A DNA stretch of 64,000 bases from Chrysogorgia sp. JL179-B06 (GCA_035772405.1 JAYKKM010000122.1:2555501-2619500), one strand, 5' to 3'; positions 1 through 8,171 are shown, counted from the stretch's first letter. The notes: generated by a model from the sequence alone, not told the origin. A program made the numbers and translations.

Positions 1-1
1 A

Positions 2-139
2 TAAATAATATCCAGCCCATAAATACGCGGCATGCACAGGTTCGTAGTTTACTAATTGTATGGGTTCAGTATGATAATACAGTGTAAGATAATCATAAGA
101 TTCATCTTCTCCAAAATCAATCATTGATCGTAACCACAT
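2..139 (-). CDS. Partial hypothetical protein, open at the left window edge
   Basis: Reading the minus strand from the ATG at 139, 46 codons run without a stop to the window edge, so the C-terminus is missing. The visible part is acidic and rich in Tyr and aromatic residues (it starts MWLRSMIDFGEDES). A TATAAA on the minus strand at 177-182 lies about 40 bases upstream, the same spacing as for the neighbouring minus-strand gene at 501-626. It is divergent from the gene at 252-452 and shares a 112-base promoter gap with it. I do not recognise the product. The dense two-strand packing suggests a viral or virus-like element, which is inference. Confidence 0.5.
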   Translation of the reverse strand, partial: MWLRSMIDFGEDESYDYLTLYYHTEPIQLVNYEPVHAAYLWAGYYL

Positions 140-174
140 GTTGAAAATAATCGAAAAATATATTTGATACCCTG

Positions 175-201
175 CTTTTATAGTCCAAAAATCTATAAAA
201 G
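175..201. promoter_or_regulatory. Back-to-back TATA boxes of a divergent promoter
   Basis: The 9-mer CTATAAAAG occurs on the plus strand at 193-201 and on the minus strand at 175-183, separated by nine bases. Each points to an ORF whose ATG is about 40 bases (minus, 139) or 52 bases (plus, 252) downstream. The symmetry is seen directly; promoter function is inferred. Confidence 0.55.
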
Positions 202-251
202 TGGGTTGCAAACTATAAAATTTTCACAAAGTCCAAAAAAAAGTTGTCAAG

Positions 252-452
252 ATGGTGTATTGCAGTTTCTGTTATTGTGAAGTGAATTCCTTCTATCATT
301 TTTTCATGCATTACAGATGTAAAGAATGCTTTGTAAACCATCATTGTTATTTTTGTAAAAATAATTACGGACGACTTATCTATAGTAAAATAGTTGATCT
401 ATGTGAATGTGATGATAGAATACAAAGATGGAAAAAAACTTATTTGGATTAA
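252..452 (+). CDS. Small Cys-rich (zinc-finger-like) hypothetical protein
   Basis: A 66-residue ORF with a CxxC at residues 4-7, another at 23-26 and a third at 32-35, plus several His, followed by an aromatic and basic tail. Spaced CxxC pairs suggest a small zinc-binding module of ribbon or RING type. I cannot name a family. A TATA box stands 52 bases upstream. The stop codon overlaps an AATAAA inside a perfect 18-bp palindrome. No intron signals are visible. Its partners are the divergent gene at 2-139 and the convergent basic-protein gene at 501-626. It could be spurious, but start, TATA and poly(A) signal agree. Confidence 0.5.
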   Translation: MVYCSFCYCEVNSFYHFFMHYRCKECFVNHHCYFCKNNYGRLIYSKIVDLCECDDRIQRWKKTYLD

Positions 453-468
453 TAAAAATATTTTTATT
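451..468. terminator. Palindromic two-way poly(A) signal
   Basis: The 18-mer AATAAAAATATTTTTATT is its own reverse complement, so it offers an AATAAA to both strands. It sits at the stop codon of the plus ORF 252-452 and about 33 bases past the stop of the minus ORF 501-626. A near-copy at about 1655-1672 lies between the next convergent pair. Function is inferred. Confidence 0.5.
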
Positions 469-500
469 ACACAGTCTACCATTTCCAAAATTCATAAAAC

Positions 501-626
501 TCATGATCTTTTTTGGTGATATCCCCTTTTTTGAAATTTTTTTTTAGAACGTCGTCGTTTTCGTATTCTTTTTATTTTTAGTTTTGATTTTCGTTTCGAT
601 TTTTTTATACAACTCCTACACTTCAT
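501..626 (-). CDS. Very basic 41-residue protein (protamine or core-peptide-like)
   Basis: The ATG at 626 opens 41 codons ending in TGA at 501. About half of the residues are Lys or Arg, with runs such as KRKSK and RKRRRSKKK, and a CxxC lies near the N-terminus (MKCRSC). A minus-strand TATAAA at 664-669 lies about 40 bases upstream and the palindromic AATAAA follows the stop. Composition suggests a nucleic-acid-condensing or DNA-binding peptide. Small basic core peptides are known in several DNA viruses and some Polinton-like elements, but I cannot assign homology from composition. It was found by reading the strand directly, as it is short. Confidence 0.5.
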   Translation of the reverse strand: MKCRSCIKKSKRKSKLKIKRIRKRRRSKKKFQKRGYHQKRS

Positions 627-663
627 TTTTGTTGTTAACTGAAGTAGAGTACGACAAGCATGC

Positions 664-669
664 TTTATA
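664..669 (-). promoter_or_regulatory. TATA box for the basic-protein ORF
   Basis: TATAAA on the minus strand about 40 bases before the ATG at 626. The spacing equals that of the TATA serving the minus ORF at 2-139. Confidence 0.4.
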
Positions 670-783
670 AAAAAACGAAAAACCTCCTATTTATACTGTT
701 ATATCTGTTGATTTTTTTTTAAAAATATATCTTTTCTGAGACAAATATATAATATATATAGGGTGTTTAAAATAAAAACTTTA

Positions 784-849
784 TCATTTAGCATTTTCTG
801 GGTTACGCATTTGAAATGACCAAATGTTTCGCGGAGGTATATACCCCAT
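784..849 (-). CDS. Possible 21-residue micro-ORF
   Basis: An ATG at 849 gives 21 codons (MGYIPPRN start) ending at 784. A minus-strand TATAAA at 892-897 is 43-48 bases upstream, matching the spacing of its neighbours, and an A-rich TTTTATTTTAAA stretch follows the stop. An alternative upstream ATG at 871 opens a 22-codon frame instead. It is too short to be convincing alone, and is listed because the promoter spacing repeats. Confidence 0.22.
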   Translation of the reverse strand: MGYIPPRNIWSFQMRNPENAK

Positions 850-952
850 CTTCAACAAAATAACTGTACATTTTTTTTTATGATATTGTTTTTTATACCC
901 TAGGTTTTTTACAAATAAATTACAATTTTTTCATTTAAACAATACGTGCTTA

Positions 953-958
953 TATAAA
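953..958 (+). promoter_or_regulatory. TATA box upstream of ORF 1015-1503
   Basis: TATATAAAAC ends 55 bases before the ATG at 1015, close to the 52-base spacing of the plus gene at 252. The leader between is A-rich. Confidence 0.4.
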
Positions 959-1014
959 ACGTTGTAGCAACCAAACATATCTACAAACTTAAGAAGTTTT
1001 AAGAAAAAATAAAA

Positions 1015-1503
1015 ATGGCTACGAAAGAAGAAAAAATGGATACGAAAGAAGAAAAAACGAACGAAGCTTCCTATGGAGAACCTCTCTCATATGGGTTACC
1101 AGCTTCAGACCCATTCCTCACATATGGGTCTCCAACCTCTCTCATATGGGACTACAACAATAAAGGAGAAGGATACGCGTACGGGATACGTGTACGGGAT
1201 ACGGATACGTATACGTCCAAAGAGTTTAATTTCGATGACTTCAAACCCTTCAAACCCATTCAGGATAATGGTGATTATTCTGATAGTGAAGATAGTTTGA
1301 AGGCAAATTTGGGTAGTGATGAAGATGATGAAGAAGTAAAGGAGAAAGTATTTGATGGAAAGATGTTAAACAATATAAAAAAACAGTATATACCCCCTAT
1401 GATCTTAATACTCTTCGATGCAAATTTCCAAATCAAAAATATATTTTACGAAACTGTATATACTTACCCTTTCGTACGTTACCCATGTATAAATTATATT
1501 TAG
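1015..1503 (+). CDS. Acidic 162-residue hypothetical protein with internal repeats
   Basis: The N-terminus repeats a short charged motif (TKEEKM, TKEEKT). A Tyr/Gly/Ser-rich part follows in which SYG or TYG recur (LSYG, LTYG, AYG), then an acidic centre (residues about 85-110, with DSEDS and EDDEE), then a hydrophobic aromatic C-terminus (about 125-162). The start context, an A-rich leader after a TATA box, supports the ATG at 1015. Poly(A)-like AATAAA signals follow near 1600-1630. I know no family. Acidic, repetitive and intronless, it fits the compact cluster around it. It might be a low-complexity chance ORF. Confidence 0.5.
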   Translation: MATKEEKMDTKEEKTNEASYGEPLSYGLPASDPFLTYGSPTSLIWDYNNKGEGYAYGIRVRDTDTYTSKEFNFDDFKPFKPIQDNGDYSDSEDSLKANLGSDEDDEEVKEKVFDGKMLNNIKKQYIPPMILILFDANFQIKNIFYETVYTYPFVRYPCINYI

Positions 1504-1550
1504 AAGTGGTATATATAATATAAGTGGTATATATAATATAAGTGGTATAC
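1504..1550. repeat. 18-bp tandem repeat, 2.6 copies
   Basis: The unit AAGTGGTATATATAATAT starts at 1504, 1522 and 1540. It lies directly after the stop of the acidic ORF and before its AATAAA signals. Confidence 0.8.
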
Positions 1551-1718
1551 AAAAATATATAACAACAATAATGATAAATGATTTCATACTTAGTTCTATT
1601 AATAAAAAATGTATTTAGATTAATAAAAAAATAAAAAGAGAATTTTGTTTTTCAAAAAAATATTTTTATTGTGTGTTTTAAGTACATTTTCATCTATTTT
1701 TTTTAGGATATATTTCAT

Positions 1719-1826
1719 CTAAAATTTTTGAGAACACTTTCGGGATATCATCTCTAAAACTTTTTGGAAGACTTCACAAAAACACCAAATAATTTTTTGA
1801 GACATTGCATCTAAAATTTGTTTCAT
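1719..1826 (-). CDS. Possible 35-residue ORF, convergent with 1015-1503
   Basis: The ATG at 1826 opens 35 codons to a TAG at 1719, and a minus-strand AATAAA follows near 1670. A second frame is open over the last 20 codons, so a frameshift is possible. No TATA box is seen at the usual distance. Weak; listed as part of the compact cluster. Confidence 0.2.
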   Translation of the reverse strand: MKQILDAMSQKIIWCFCEVFQKVLEMISRKCSQKF

Positions 1827-1829
1827 TTT

Positions 1830-2560
1830 TTTAAAAATACCGAAACTAAGAAATATCAGTCATTCGGCCATAAAATGGCGTTGAGGTAAGAGCTCCGTGA
1901 CGGAAATTTCTATGATTAATTCTATAATCAAATTTTGGATTTTGGATTATTTTTATTTCAAACATTACAACTCTCTCTCTTCGAATAAAAATGAAGTTTC
2001 TTGGATGGCACGTGCACGTAATTATAAATCACATCGGGTGAGGTATGATGGTCGTTTATGCAAAAGCTTTTTAGACTTTTTGATAATATCTATCTCATGA
2101 AATTTTTGACTTTTACGATCACCTTGATTGATCTTCCTCATCTCTCTGGTCGTAAAAACTCAAGGACAATCAACAAAAAACTGGTCGTAAAACAACACCA
2201 GGTTTCATGACATAAATAATATCAAAATTCATTAAAAACCTCTTGTATACGACCAGTTGCATATCCCCCCTGATTTGATCACTGGTCGTTCTTTACAGGG
2301 TGACCACACCTTAAAAATACGACACCCTCCTGGAAATATGGGACTGGACTGTGCTCTGATTGGTCAATTCAAATCATACTTGATTCTGATTGGCTTAGAG
2401 CTCGGTCCAGTCCCTAACACATTAATAATAATAATAATATATATATTACTACTTTATTTCTAAAGATTTGTGGAACTTACATATTGATAGCATATGTAAG
2501 AACGCATCCAAGAAACTTTACGCATTACGTCTACTTTTACGTCTACTAATTATTTCTCTT
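1830..2560. other. No gene seen; scattered GGTCGT motifs
   Basis: No convincing exon. The hexamer GGTCGT or its complement ACGACC, often followed by A/T, recurs between about 2048 and 2330 on both strands. Small ORFs here lack support. Confidence 0.4.
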
Positions 2561-2567
2561 TCTCTAG

Positions 2568-2630
2568 AACATGTTGATCCCGATATTCTTACTGTTCTAC
2601 GAGAACTAGAGGAACCTATTGGCGAAACAG
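2568..2630 (+). CDS. Internal exon (63 nt) assigned to the GH172/DUF2961 gene
   Basis: A polypyrimidine tract ending TCTCTAG precedes the exon, and GTAAAA follows it. One frame is open (HVDPDILTVLREL...EPIGET) and ends with one spare base. The next exon at 3735 starts with two bases that complete this codon, so the phases match (1-1). A second copy of the same 63-nt exon, also open and flanked by AG and GT, lies at 62422-62484, which supports it as a real coding segment. Assignment to the DUF2961 gene rests on phase and order only; an earlier exon with the start codon was not found. Confidence 0.5.
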
Positions 2631-2684
2631 GTAAAATTACTATGTAAGCTTAGGTAAATTTTGAACAAATGCTAATGCCTCCCC

Positions 2685-3590
2685 TTGTCCATTTCTTGTT
2701 CTTGTCCTTTATCTTGCTCTTGTTCTTGTCCTCGTTCTTGTTGTCGTTGTCGTTCTTATCCTCGTTCTTGCTCTTCTCGTTCTTATTATTCTCCTTGTTC
2801 TTGTCCTTATCCTTCATCTTGTTCTTTTTCTAATTGTTCTTGTTTCATCTTGTTCTTGTTCTTGTTCTTGTTTTTGTTCTTGTTCTTGTTCTTGTCCTTG
2901 TTCTTATCATTTATCTTGTTCTTATTCTTGTCCTTCATTTTGTTCTTGTTCTTCATCTTGTTCTTCATCTTGTTCTTGTTCTTGTTCTTGTTCTTGTTCT
3001 TGTTCTTGTTCTTGTTCTTATTCTTGTTCTTGTTCTTATTCTCGTCTTTTATCCTTTTTTTATTTTTGTTCTTGTTCTCGTCCTTCATCTTGTTCTCGTC
3101 CTTCATCTTGTTCTTGTTCTTGTTCTTGTTCTTGTTCTTGTTCTTGTTCTTGTTCTTCATCTTGTTCTTCATCTTGTTCTTGTTCTTGTTCTTGTTCTTG
3201 TTCTTGTTCTTGTTCTTGTTCTTCATTTTGTTCTTGTTCTTGTTCTTGTTCTTGTTCTTGTTCTTGTTCTTGTTCTTCATTTTGTTCTTGTTCTTGTTCT
3301 TCATTTTATTCTTGTTCTTGTTCTTATTCTCGTCTTTTATCCTTTTCTTATTTTTGTTCTTGTTCTCGTCCTTCATATTGTTCTTGTTCTTGTTCTTCTT
3401 GTTCTTGTTCTTGTTCTTGTTCTTCATCTTGTTCTTGTTCTCGTTCTCGTTCTCGTTCTCGTTCTCGTTCTCGTTCTTGTTCTCGTCCTTCATCTTGTTC
3501 TTGTTCTTGTTCTTGTTCTTGTTCTTGTTCTTGTTCTTGTTCGTGTTCTTGTTCGTGTTCTTGTTGGTATCCGTATCTTAGTCTGCGTTT
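2685..3590. repeat. TTCTTG hexanucleotide repeat array
   Basis: About 900 bases of TTCTTG and variants (TTCTCG, TTCATC, TTATTC) in the intron between the exons at 2568-2630 and 3735-4000. The long Leu/Phe or Lys/Asn frames across it are by-products of the hexamer. A short run of the same hexamer follows the duplicated exon near 62550. Confidence 0.9.
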
Positions 3591-3734
3591 TCCTTCTTGT
3601 CCTCCTCCTTTTTATCTTCCCCTTCTTCGTCTTATGCAACTATACTTATGGTATGATTAGGTGACTGGTACCCTACATGGCTACAAAGTTGAAACGAAGG
3701 TAATACTACCTGACACCAAATCAATATCTTCTAG

Positions 3735-4000
3735 ATTTCACGCATATTTTTCGAGGCGATTTAGCTGACAAGTCAACGTGGAAATTTGAATTCGCTCAAA
3801 CCTCGAAAAGACGATTTGGACGAAAATACTCTGAGCTAACGAGCTATGACCCAGAAGGTCGCAACCTTGATTTCTTTAACCCAGTGAAATACGATGGAAA
3901 TTCTATGGTAATGTTCGAAGATAATGGCACTGGCATTGTCGAGAGGTTTCTCTTTCTCCATCGATATATCGGGATTGACAAGGTCTTCCTTTTAATAGAG
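3735..4000 (+). CDS. GH172/DUF2961 gene, N-terminal domain exon
   Basis: The acceptor TTCTAG ends at 3734 and the donor GTATTT begins at 4001. The 266-nt exon reads DFTHIFRG...SYDPEGRN then DFFNPVKYDG, and DNGTGIVERFLF. This matches the family's N-terminal pattern: an SxDxxGxN segment, then a Gly-rich turn leading to an I-x-R/H-x-(W/F) strand. It ends on a complete codon (phase 0), and the following exon at 6282 begins in phase 0, giving a smooth VFLLIE/VDGVLL join. The 2.28-kb intron contains palindromes and MITEs. No stop or frameshift is seen in the exon. Confidence 0.7.
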
Positions 4001-4257
4001 GTATTTTGGACCTATTTTTCAATAGGAATTTCGGCGATAATTTCCACAAATCTGTTGGTTTTTATAAGGTAGTTTATATAATCTTGACGATCTTAAGTTA
4101 TAATTGTCAGCGAGAAGTAGTGGTGGTAAAACATTCAAGACCAAATTCAAAGCAATCCAAATTCCAACATGACGTTGTAGATATGTTTGCCGAACAACAG
4201 ACAACCTGTAATTTTTCCATTCTTCGAAGTTTTGGCCAAAATCTAATGAGAATAAAT

Positions 4258-4395
4258 TTCCTATAGGATTTCCTATAGGAATTCTAATAGGAAATTTCAA
4301 ATCCTATAGGAATTCCTATAGGAATTCCCATAGGATCCTATAGGATTTGGGCATAAATCTAACAGGAATTCCTATAGGAATTCCTATTGGATTTT
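4258..4395. repeat. Cluster of GGAATTCCTATAGG palindromes
   Basis: The short palindromes CCTATAGG and GGAATTCC recur about ten times within 140 bases of the intron, giving self-complementary DNA. No boundaries or target duplication are seen. Confidence 0.7.
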
Positions 4396-4818
4396 TTTGT
4401 AAGATCTTGAAAAATTATACATTGACATAATGATGTGAAAAGTTCAAAAAGTACCATTGCTTGTAGTAAATTTCCAAATTCCCTATTTTCTCTAACCAAA
4501 CCATTATCTTTGAAGGACATTGGCAACAAAAATGATAATTTCTTTTTGACTTTCTGCTTAACAAACAGGGTTAACAAAACTACTTTTGTAGAAGATAATA
4601 GCACTAATTTTGACCAAAGACAATCCTGACATCCGTCATCTTGGATGTATTTTCGATATACGGCACAAGAAGGGTAAAGCGAAATGTTTACCTAGCCATC
4701 CTCGTGTCTTTATAAGTGTGAAACTCGATTTTTATTAATGTGTTCCTTAATTTTAATCAAACCACATCACTTTGGAAAGCATGCCGCGGAAACTCGCCAC
4801 CCGCAGAGTAGTTTGATC

Positions 4819-4968
4819 GGGTTTACCCTGCCTCGTAGACCCAGGCGTCTCAATCCTTGTACGCGCACGTATTGGCAAGGCGGAGGAGCGGGGCGAGCGA
4901 GGCGCGAAGGGGCTGAGCGAGGCGCGTACAAGGATTGAGACGCCTGGGTACGAGGCAGGGGTTTACCC
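4819..4968. mobile_element. GC-rich foldback element (about 150 bp)
   Basis: Arms of about 45 bases (GGGTTTACCCTGCCTCG... against its inverse ending GGGTTTACCC) surround a GC-rich centre with GGCGAGCGAGGCGCG-type repeats. It looks like a MITE. ORFs on its arms are chance. Confidence 0.6.
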
Positions 4969-4977
4969 AGCTTGTAA

Positions 4978-5133
4978 TGGCTGGTTTCCACTCAGGAAAA
5001 TTTTCCTCTGGACAGGAATGGAGAGGGAAGTTGCCTTTGTATTAAAGTCATTAGTTCCGACCGAGAGATCACAAGACAAAGGAAACTTTCCTGTCCTTTC
5101 CTGAGGAACATTTTCCGGAGTGGAAACCAGCCA
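4978..5133. mobile_element. Foldback MITE with TAA target duplication
   Basis: Inverted ends TGGCTGGTTTCCACTC ... GAGTGGAAACCAGCCA are flanked by TAA on both sides. Most of the inside is also self-complementary. A 3-bp TAA duplication is typical of PIF/Harbinger-type MITEs; the family call is inference. Confidence 0.6.
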
Positions 5134-5466
5134 TAACGTCATCAACTTCCCAGTAAATTAGGCAAAGTATTACAACAATTAGATGGCGGATGACAGGAAT
5201 TTCTTTTATCAAAATTAGTGCTGTTGTTTTGTACAAGAGTAGTTTTGTTTACTTGGATTACCTTCGTAAGCCTGTTTGTTAATCAGAAAGTCAAAAATTT
5301 GATATTACGATATTTGTTGCCAATATGTCCTTTAACAATCAAACCTAACTCTTCACAATTTCCCGCCATACAGTGCGCCTCCGATTAAATGAATCGCTAG
5401 TCAGCGGTCAATTATATCACGGCGTGTTTCGCTGTTGTGTGCCTTTCTCACACACATGCCCTCTCT

Positions 5467-6203
5467 AAAGCCTGGTTCAATTTTAAAACCGGCGATCGTA
5501 GCGATCATATGGAAACCATACGCTCAGCGATCCTGGCCCTGGCGATCGTAGCGATCGCGGAGATGTTCTATCTCGGCGATCGCAGCGATTATATGGAAAC
5601 ACTGGTTCAGCGATCTACGGTACCCCAGCGACATATATTCGGCTAGATATCTATAAAACACATTATTGTGGTATGTATACATCACGCAAATTCAGATGAA
5701 TCAGTGAAACTAAACCATTTTATGTAAATATTTTATGTAAATATCTGTAAAAGAATTATCTGTCTTGAAAACGTAGCTGTGCCCGAAGCTGTGGCTGCGT
5801 GGCGCTTCTCCAAGCTCTTTTCTCATTCGAAATATCTGTCGAACCCAAAACCCTTGGCGCAAGTTCGTCCAACCAAACTGGGACGAAATTTAAGGCAGTA
5901 CTTTTAAAATGCATTCAGAACAAGTTCTTTTAATGGCAGGCCGATTATACGTTAGACACATGATAAATTCGATGTTTGAAACCGACTTCGAATTTTGTCG
6001 AAACTAATGTGTATTAGATTCGACACATGATAAATTCGACGTTTGAAATAGGCCTTCATGATAATAGCAACTAGAATAAAAATCTGTGCTTGTGATAGTG
6101 AAAGAAAGTTGTCTTTGTTTACTTCGTCCATGACGATCGCTATACGATATATCGCCGGTTTTAAAATTGAGCGATCGTAGCGATTATATGGAAACCAGGC
6201 TTA
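5467..6203. mobile_element. MITE-like element with GCGATCG-rich ends
   Basis: The left end reads AAGCCTGGTTCAATTTTAAA and ACCGGCGATCG. The right end carries the inverse (ACCGGTTTTAAAATTGAGCG ... AACCAGGCTT). GCGATCGTAGCGATC motifs repeat at both ends and in the centre near 5490-5600. A relative lies at about 43690-44190 with the same ends and shared interior (CATCACGCAAATT...GATGAATCAGTGAAACTAAA). No coding capacity. Confidence 0.6.
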
Positions 6204-6281
6204 ACTAACTTCGAGTATCACGTGACGACATTACAGTTACTAAATACTAAAACATTATCATTTCCGATGATCCATTTTTAG

Positions 6282-8171
6282 GTAGACGGCGTACTACTAA
6301 AAAACACCACAACATTGGAAACTTCGCCAGACGGCAATTATCCGTTTAAGCGTCCTTTTTTTCGCCCAAACGACCAACTGAACTTCGGCGGATATTACTT
6401 GACGTTCCCTGTGTCCTACCAACATTCCATACGAATCTCGGCCCATCTCACGAAGCTCTCTAAGATGAATAGAAACGACGTGTATAACAAGACAAAGTAC
6501 TGCAAGGCGGAAAGCACACCATGTCCCGTGAGAGCGTATTTCGCAACAACGTTCAACAAGTTCGTGCAGGGCGTCAAGCTCAAGACAACGTTTCGAGATT
6601 ACTACCCGCCAAAGCCGAGAAAAAACATCGTAGAAGCAAACCGCGCCGTATCAATAATGGCGACCACACCTGAACGATATGGACCGGGAATGAAGTCTGA
6701 CTGCCGTCTTACGTGTCAAAGTATCCCGCCGGGAGGAGAGGTAACAATATTTTCCGCTGAAAACACTGCGAAAGTTATCCAATCTTTACTTTTTCGCGTT
6801 TACGACCACATCAAAGGAACGTTCGTCGTTTCCGAACACTGGCAGAGGATGTTACTGTCGATTACATGGGATGGGAGAGCTTCACAAGTCAAAGACATCC
6901 CACTGGCTGGCCTTTTTACTGTGGGGTTCGGTTATCTTCGCGAAGCGAACAGTCTTATGGCGGGAATGCGGAAAAAGAGCTGCACCGTTCGCGGGGAAGG
7001 CATTGCGATTCCCGATAATAAAAAAGCAGACTGGGTAGCCTACTTGTTTTACGAAATGCCGTTTTGGAAGTCGGCGCGAATTACAGTGAAGCGACCACGC
7101 GGTTTCGGTCCAGCGGTGATATGCACTCAGGTGACCGCGAAGAAGTTGAACACGGTGGAGTACAACCCGCGTCTTACAGGATATTTCAGTGTGCAGTTGA
7201 ATCAATACGCTTACAATTTTGACGGTCACAAGACGGTACTAAAGGTCGAGAACGAGTGGGGACATGTCGTTGCCGTCAACCAGTTCATAAGTAACTATAA
7301 ATATCGCAATACTAAAGAACTTGATATCATCATTGAGACGGACAACGCGAAGGCGCCAGTCATCTCTGGCACAGGCCTGGAAGACTACTTCGGTTATGTG
7401 CTTGATTTTAGAAAATTCAACAACAGCAGCTCGATACTGAACGGCGTTCCATACTACCTTCACCCTAAAGACTCGGCCCTGCGGATCGCACGCACTTACC
7501 GTCACATGCTCTTGGATCCCATCTTGTTTACGAAGAGCATTCGGATTTACCTCGAAGGTTTCTTCGACCGGAAGAAAACCCCCATCAAGCGAAAGTTCGC
7601 ACACGGCTCGTCTTCTTTCAGTCAGACAACCTCCGAGGACTCACTTCTCACTGTGGCGATGTTTTACGGTCGCAAGGGTCCAGGAGGGATAACTACGGAT
7701 CACGTGGATTACGGGGATCACAATTTGACTGCAATCCACAATGTTCGGTATTCTTCCAAGGAAATCAAGCGATTCAAGGTGCACACGATGTTCGAGAACC
7801 AGCCAGGTGTCTACTTTACAAGGTGGATCGTTTCTCTGAATGCTGGACAGCAGGTCAAGCACACGTTAAAGATTCGTAGAAAAAACGCCGGGGTGATTTT
7901 GCGGCGAGAGTATCGATCGGTTGTGGCAAATCAAAAGGCCAAGGTGACGGTTGACGGAGAAGATGCCGGGACATGGTTTTGCCTCCAGAAAGCTTTGACT
8001 GAAGATTTTTCACTTCGTATCGACGATCACCACATTCCCCCTCGTCTAACCGTCAACAAAGACACAATAGAAGTGACATTCGAGGCAATAACTACATGGG
8101 AAAGTAGCTCAATAGAAGTGACATCTGTGATTTTATCCCTGATGAATTATAAACAAGTGTTCGCTCTATAA
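6282..8171 (+). CDS. GH172/DUF2961 family protein, main 3' exon
   Basis: The 629 codons from the acceptor TTTTTAG to a TAA stop are uninterrupted. The frame has no upstream ATG in this exon; the TAG just before 6282 belongs to the splice site. Family landmarks in order: WDGRA-x-VKDIPLAGLFTVGFG, YEMPFWKSARI, the signature GTGLEDYFGY at 7368-7397 with the conserved acidic pair, then the strand RTYRHMLLDPILF, and a C-terminal beta domain with VILRREY...VDGEDAGTW. GH172 enzymes act on fructan or arabinofuranoside-type glycosides in microbes; activity of animal members is not established to my knowledge. With the exon at 3735-4000 the domain looks complete. No signal peptide is visible because the 5' exon is missing. 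Base composition is richer in G+C than its surroundings and there are no breaks, so this looks like a living gene. Confidence 0.85.
   Translation, partial: VDGVLLKNTTTLETSPDGNYPFKRPFFRPNDQLNFGGYYLTFPVSYQHSIRISAHLTKLSKMNRNDVYNKTKYCKAESTPCPVRAYFATTFNKFVQGVKLKTTFRDYYPPKPRKNIVEANRAVSIMATTPERYGPGMKSDCRLTCQSIPPGGEVTIFSAENTAKVIQSLLFRVYDHIKGTFVVSEHWQRMLLSITWDGRASQVKDIPLAGLFTVGFGYLREANSLMAGMRKKSCTVRGEGIAIPDNKKADWVAYLFYEMPFWKSARITVKRPRGFGPAVICTQVTAKKLNTVEYNPRLTGYFSVQLNQYAYNFDGHKTVLKVENEWGHVVAVNQFISNYKYRNTKELDIIIETDNAKAPVISGTGLEDYFGYVLDFRKFNNSSSILNGVPYYLHPKDSALRIARTYRHMLLDPILFTKSIRIYLEGFFDRKKTPIKRKFAHGSSSFSQTTSEDSLLTVAMFYGRKGPGGITTDHVDYGDHNLTAIHNVRYSSKEIKRFKVHTMFENQPGVYFTRWIVSLNAGQQVKHTLKIRRKNAGVILRREYRSVVANQKAKVTVDGEDAGTWFCLQKALTEDFSLRIDDHHIPPRLTVNKDTIEVTFEAITTWESSSIEVTSVILSLMNYKQVFAL

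Larger units (their letters stand above)
4001..6281 (+). other. Intron of the GH172/DUF2961 gene
   Basis: A phase-0 GT-AG intron from GTATTT at 4001 to TTTTTAG at 6281. It holds a CCTATAGG palindrome cluster and three foldback elements (listed separately). No other gene is supported inside it; short GC-rich ORFs near 4738-5145 lie on the arms of foldbacks. Confidence 0.6.

Noticed and set aside
1850..1885. ATGGCGTTGAG/GTAAGA as first exon of the GH172 gene
   Set aside because: It ends in the wrong phase for the exon at 2568 and would create an early stop.
2685..3664. Three long ORFs (228-298 codons) of Leu/Phe, Val/Leu or Lys/Asn runs
   Set aside because: They are different readings of a TTCTTG hexanucleotide array in an intron; no domain and no balanced composition.
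4738..5145. GC-rich ORFs suggesting a host exon
   Set aside because: They lie on the arms of two foldback elements.
6315..6317. Translation start of the GH172 protein at 6315
   Set aside because: The codon there is TTG and the frame is open upstream to a splice acceptor at 6281; the exon is internal or terminal, not initial.
7368..7397. Bacterial transfer as the origin of the GH172 gene
   Set aside because: The gene has phase-matched introns and repeat-filled intronic DNA; the sequence alone gives no evidence for recent transfer.
6882..7862. Minus-strand ORFs of 73-121 codons
   Set aside because: Shadows of the GH172 exon on the opposite strand.
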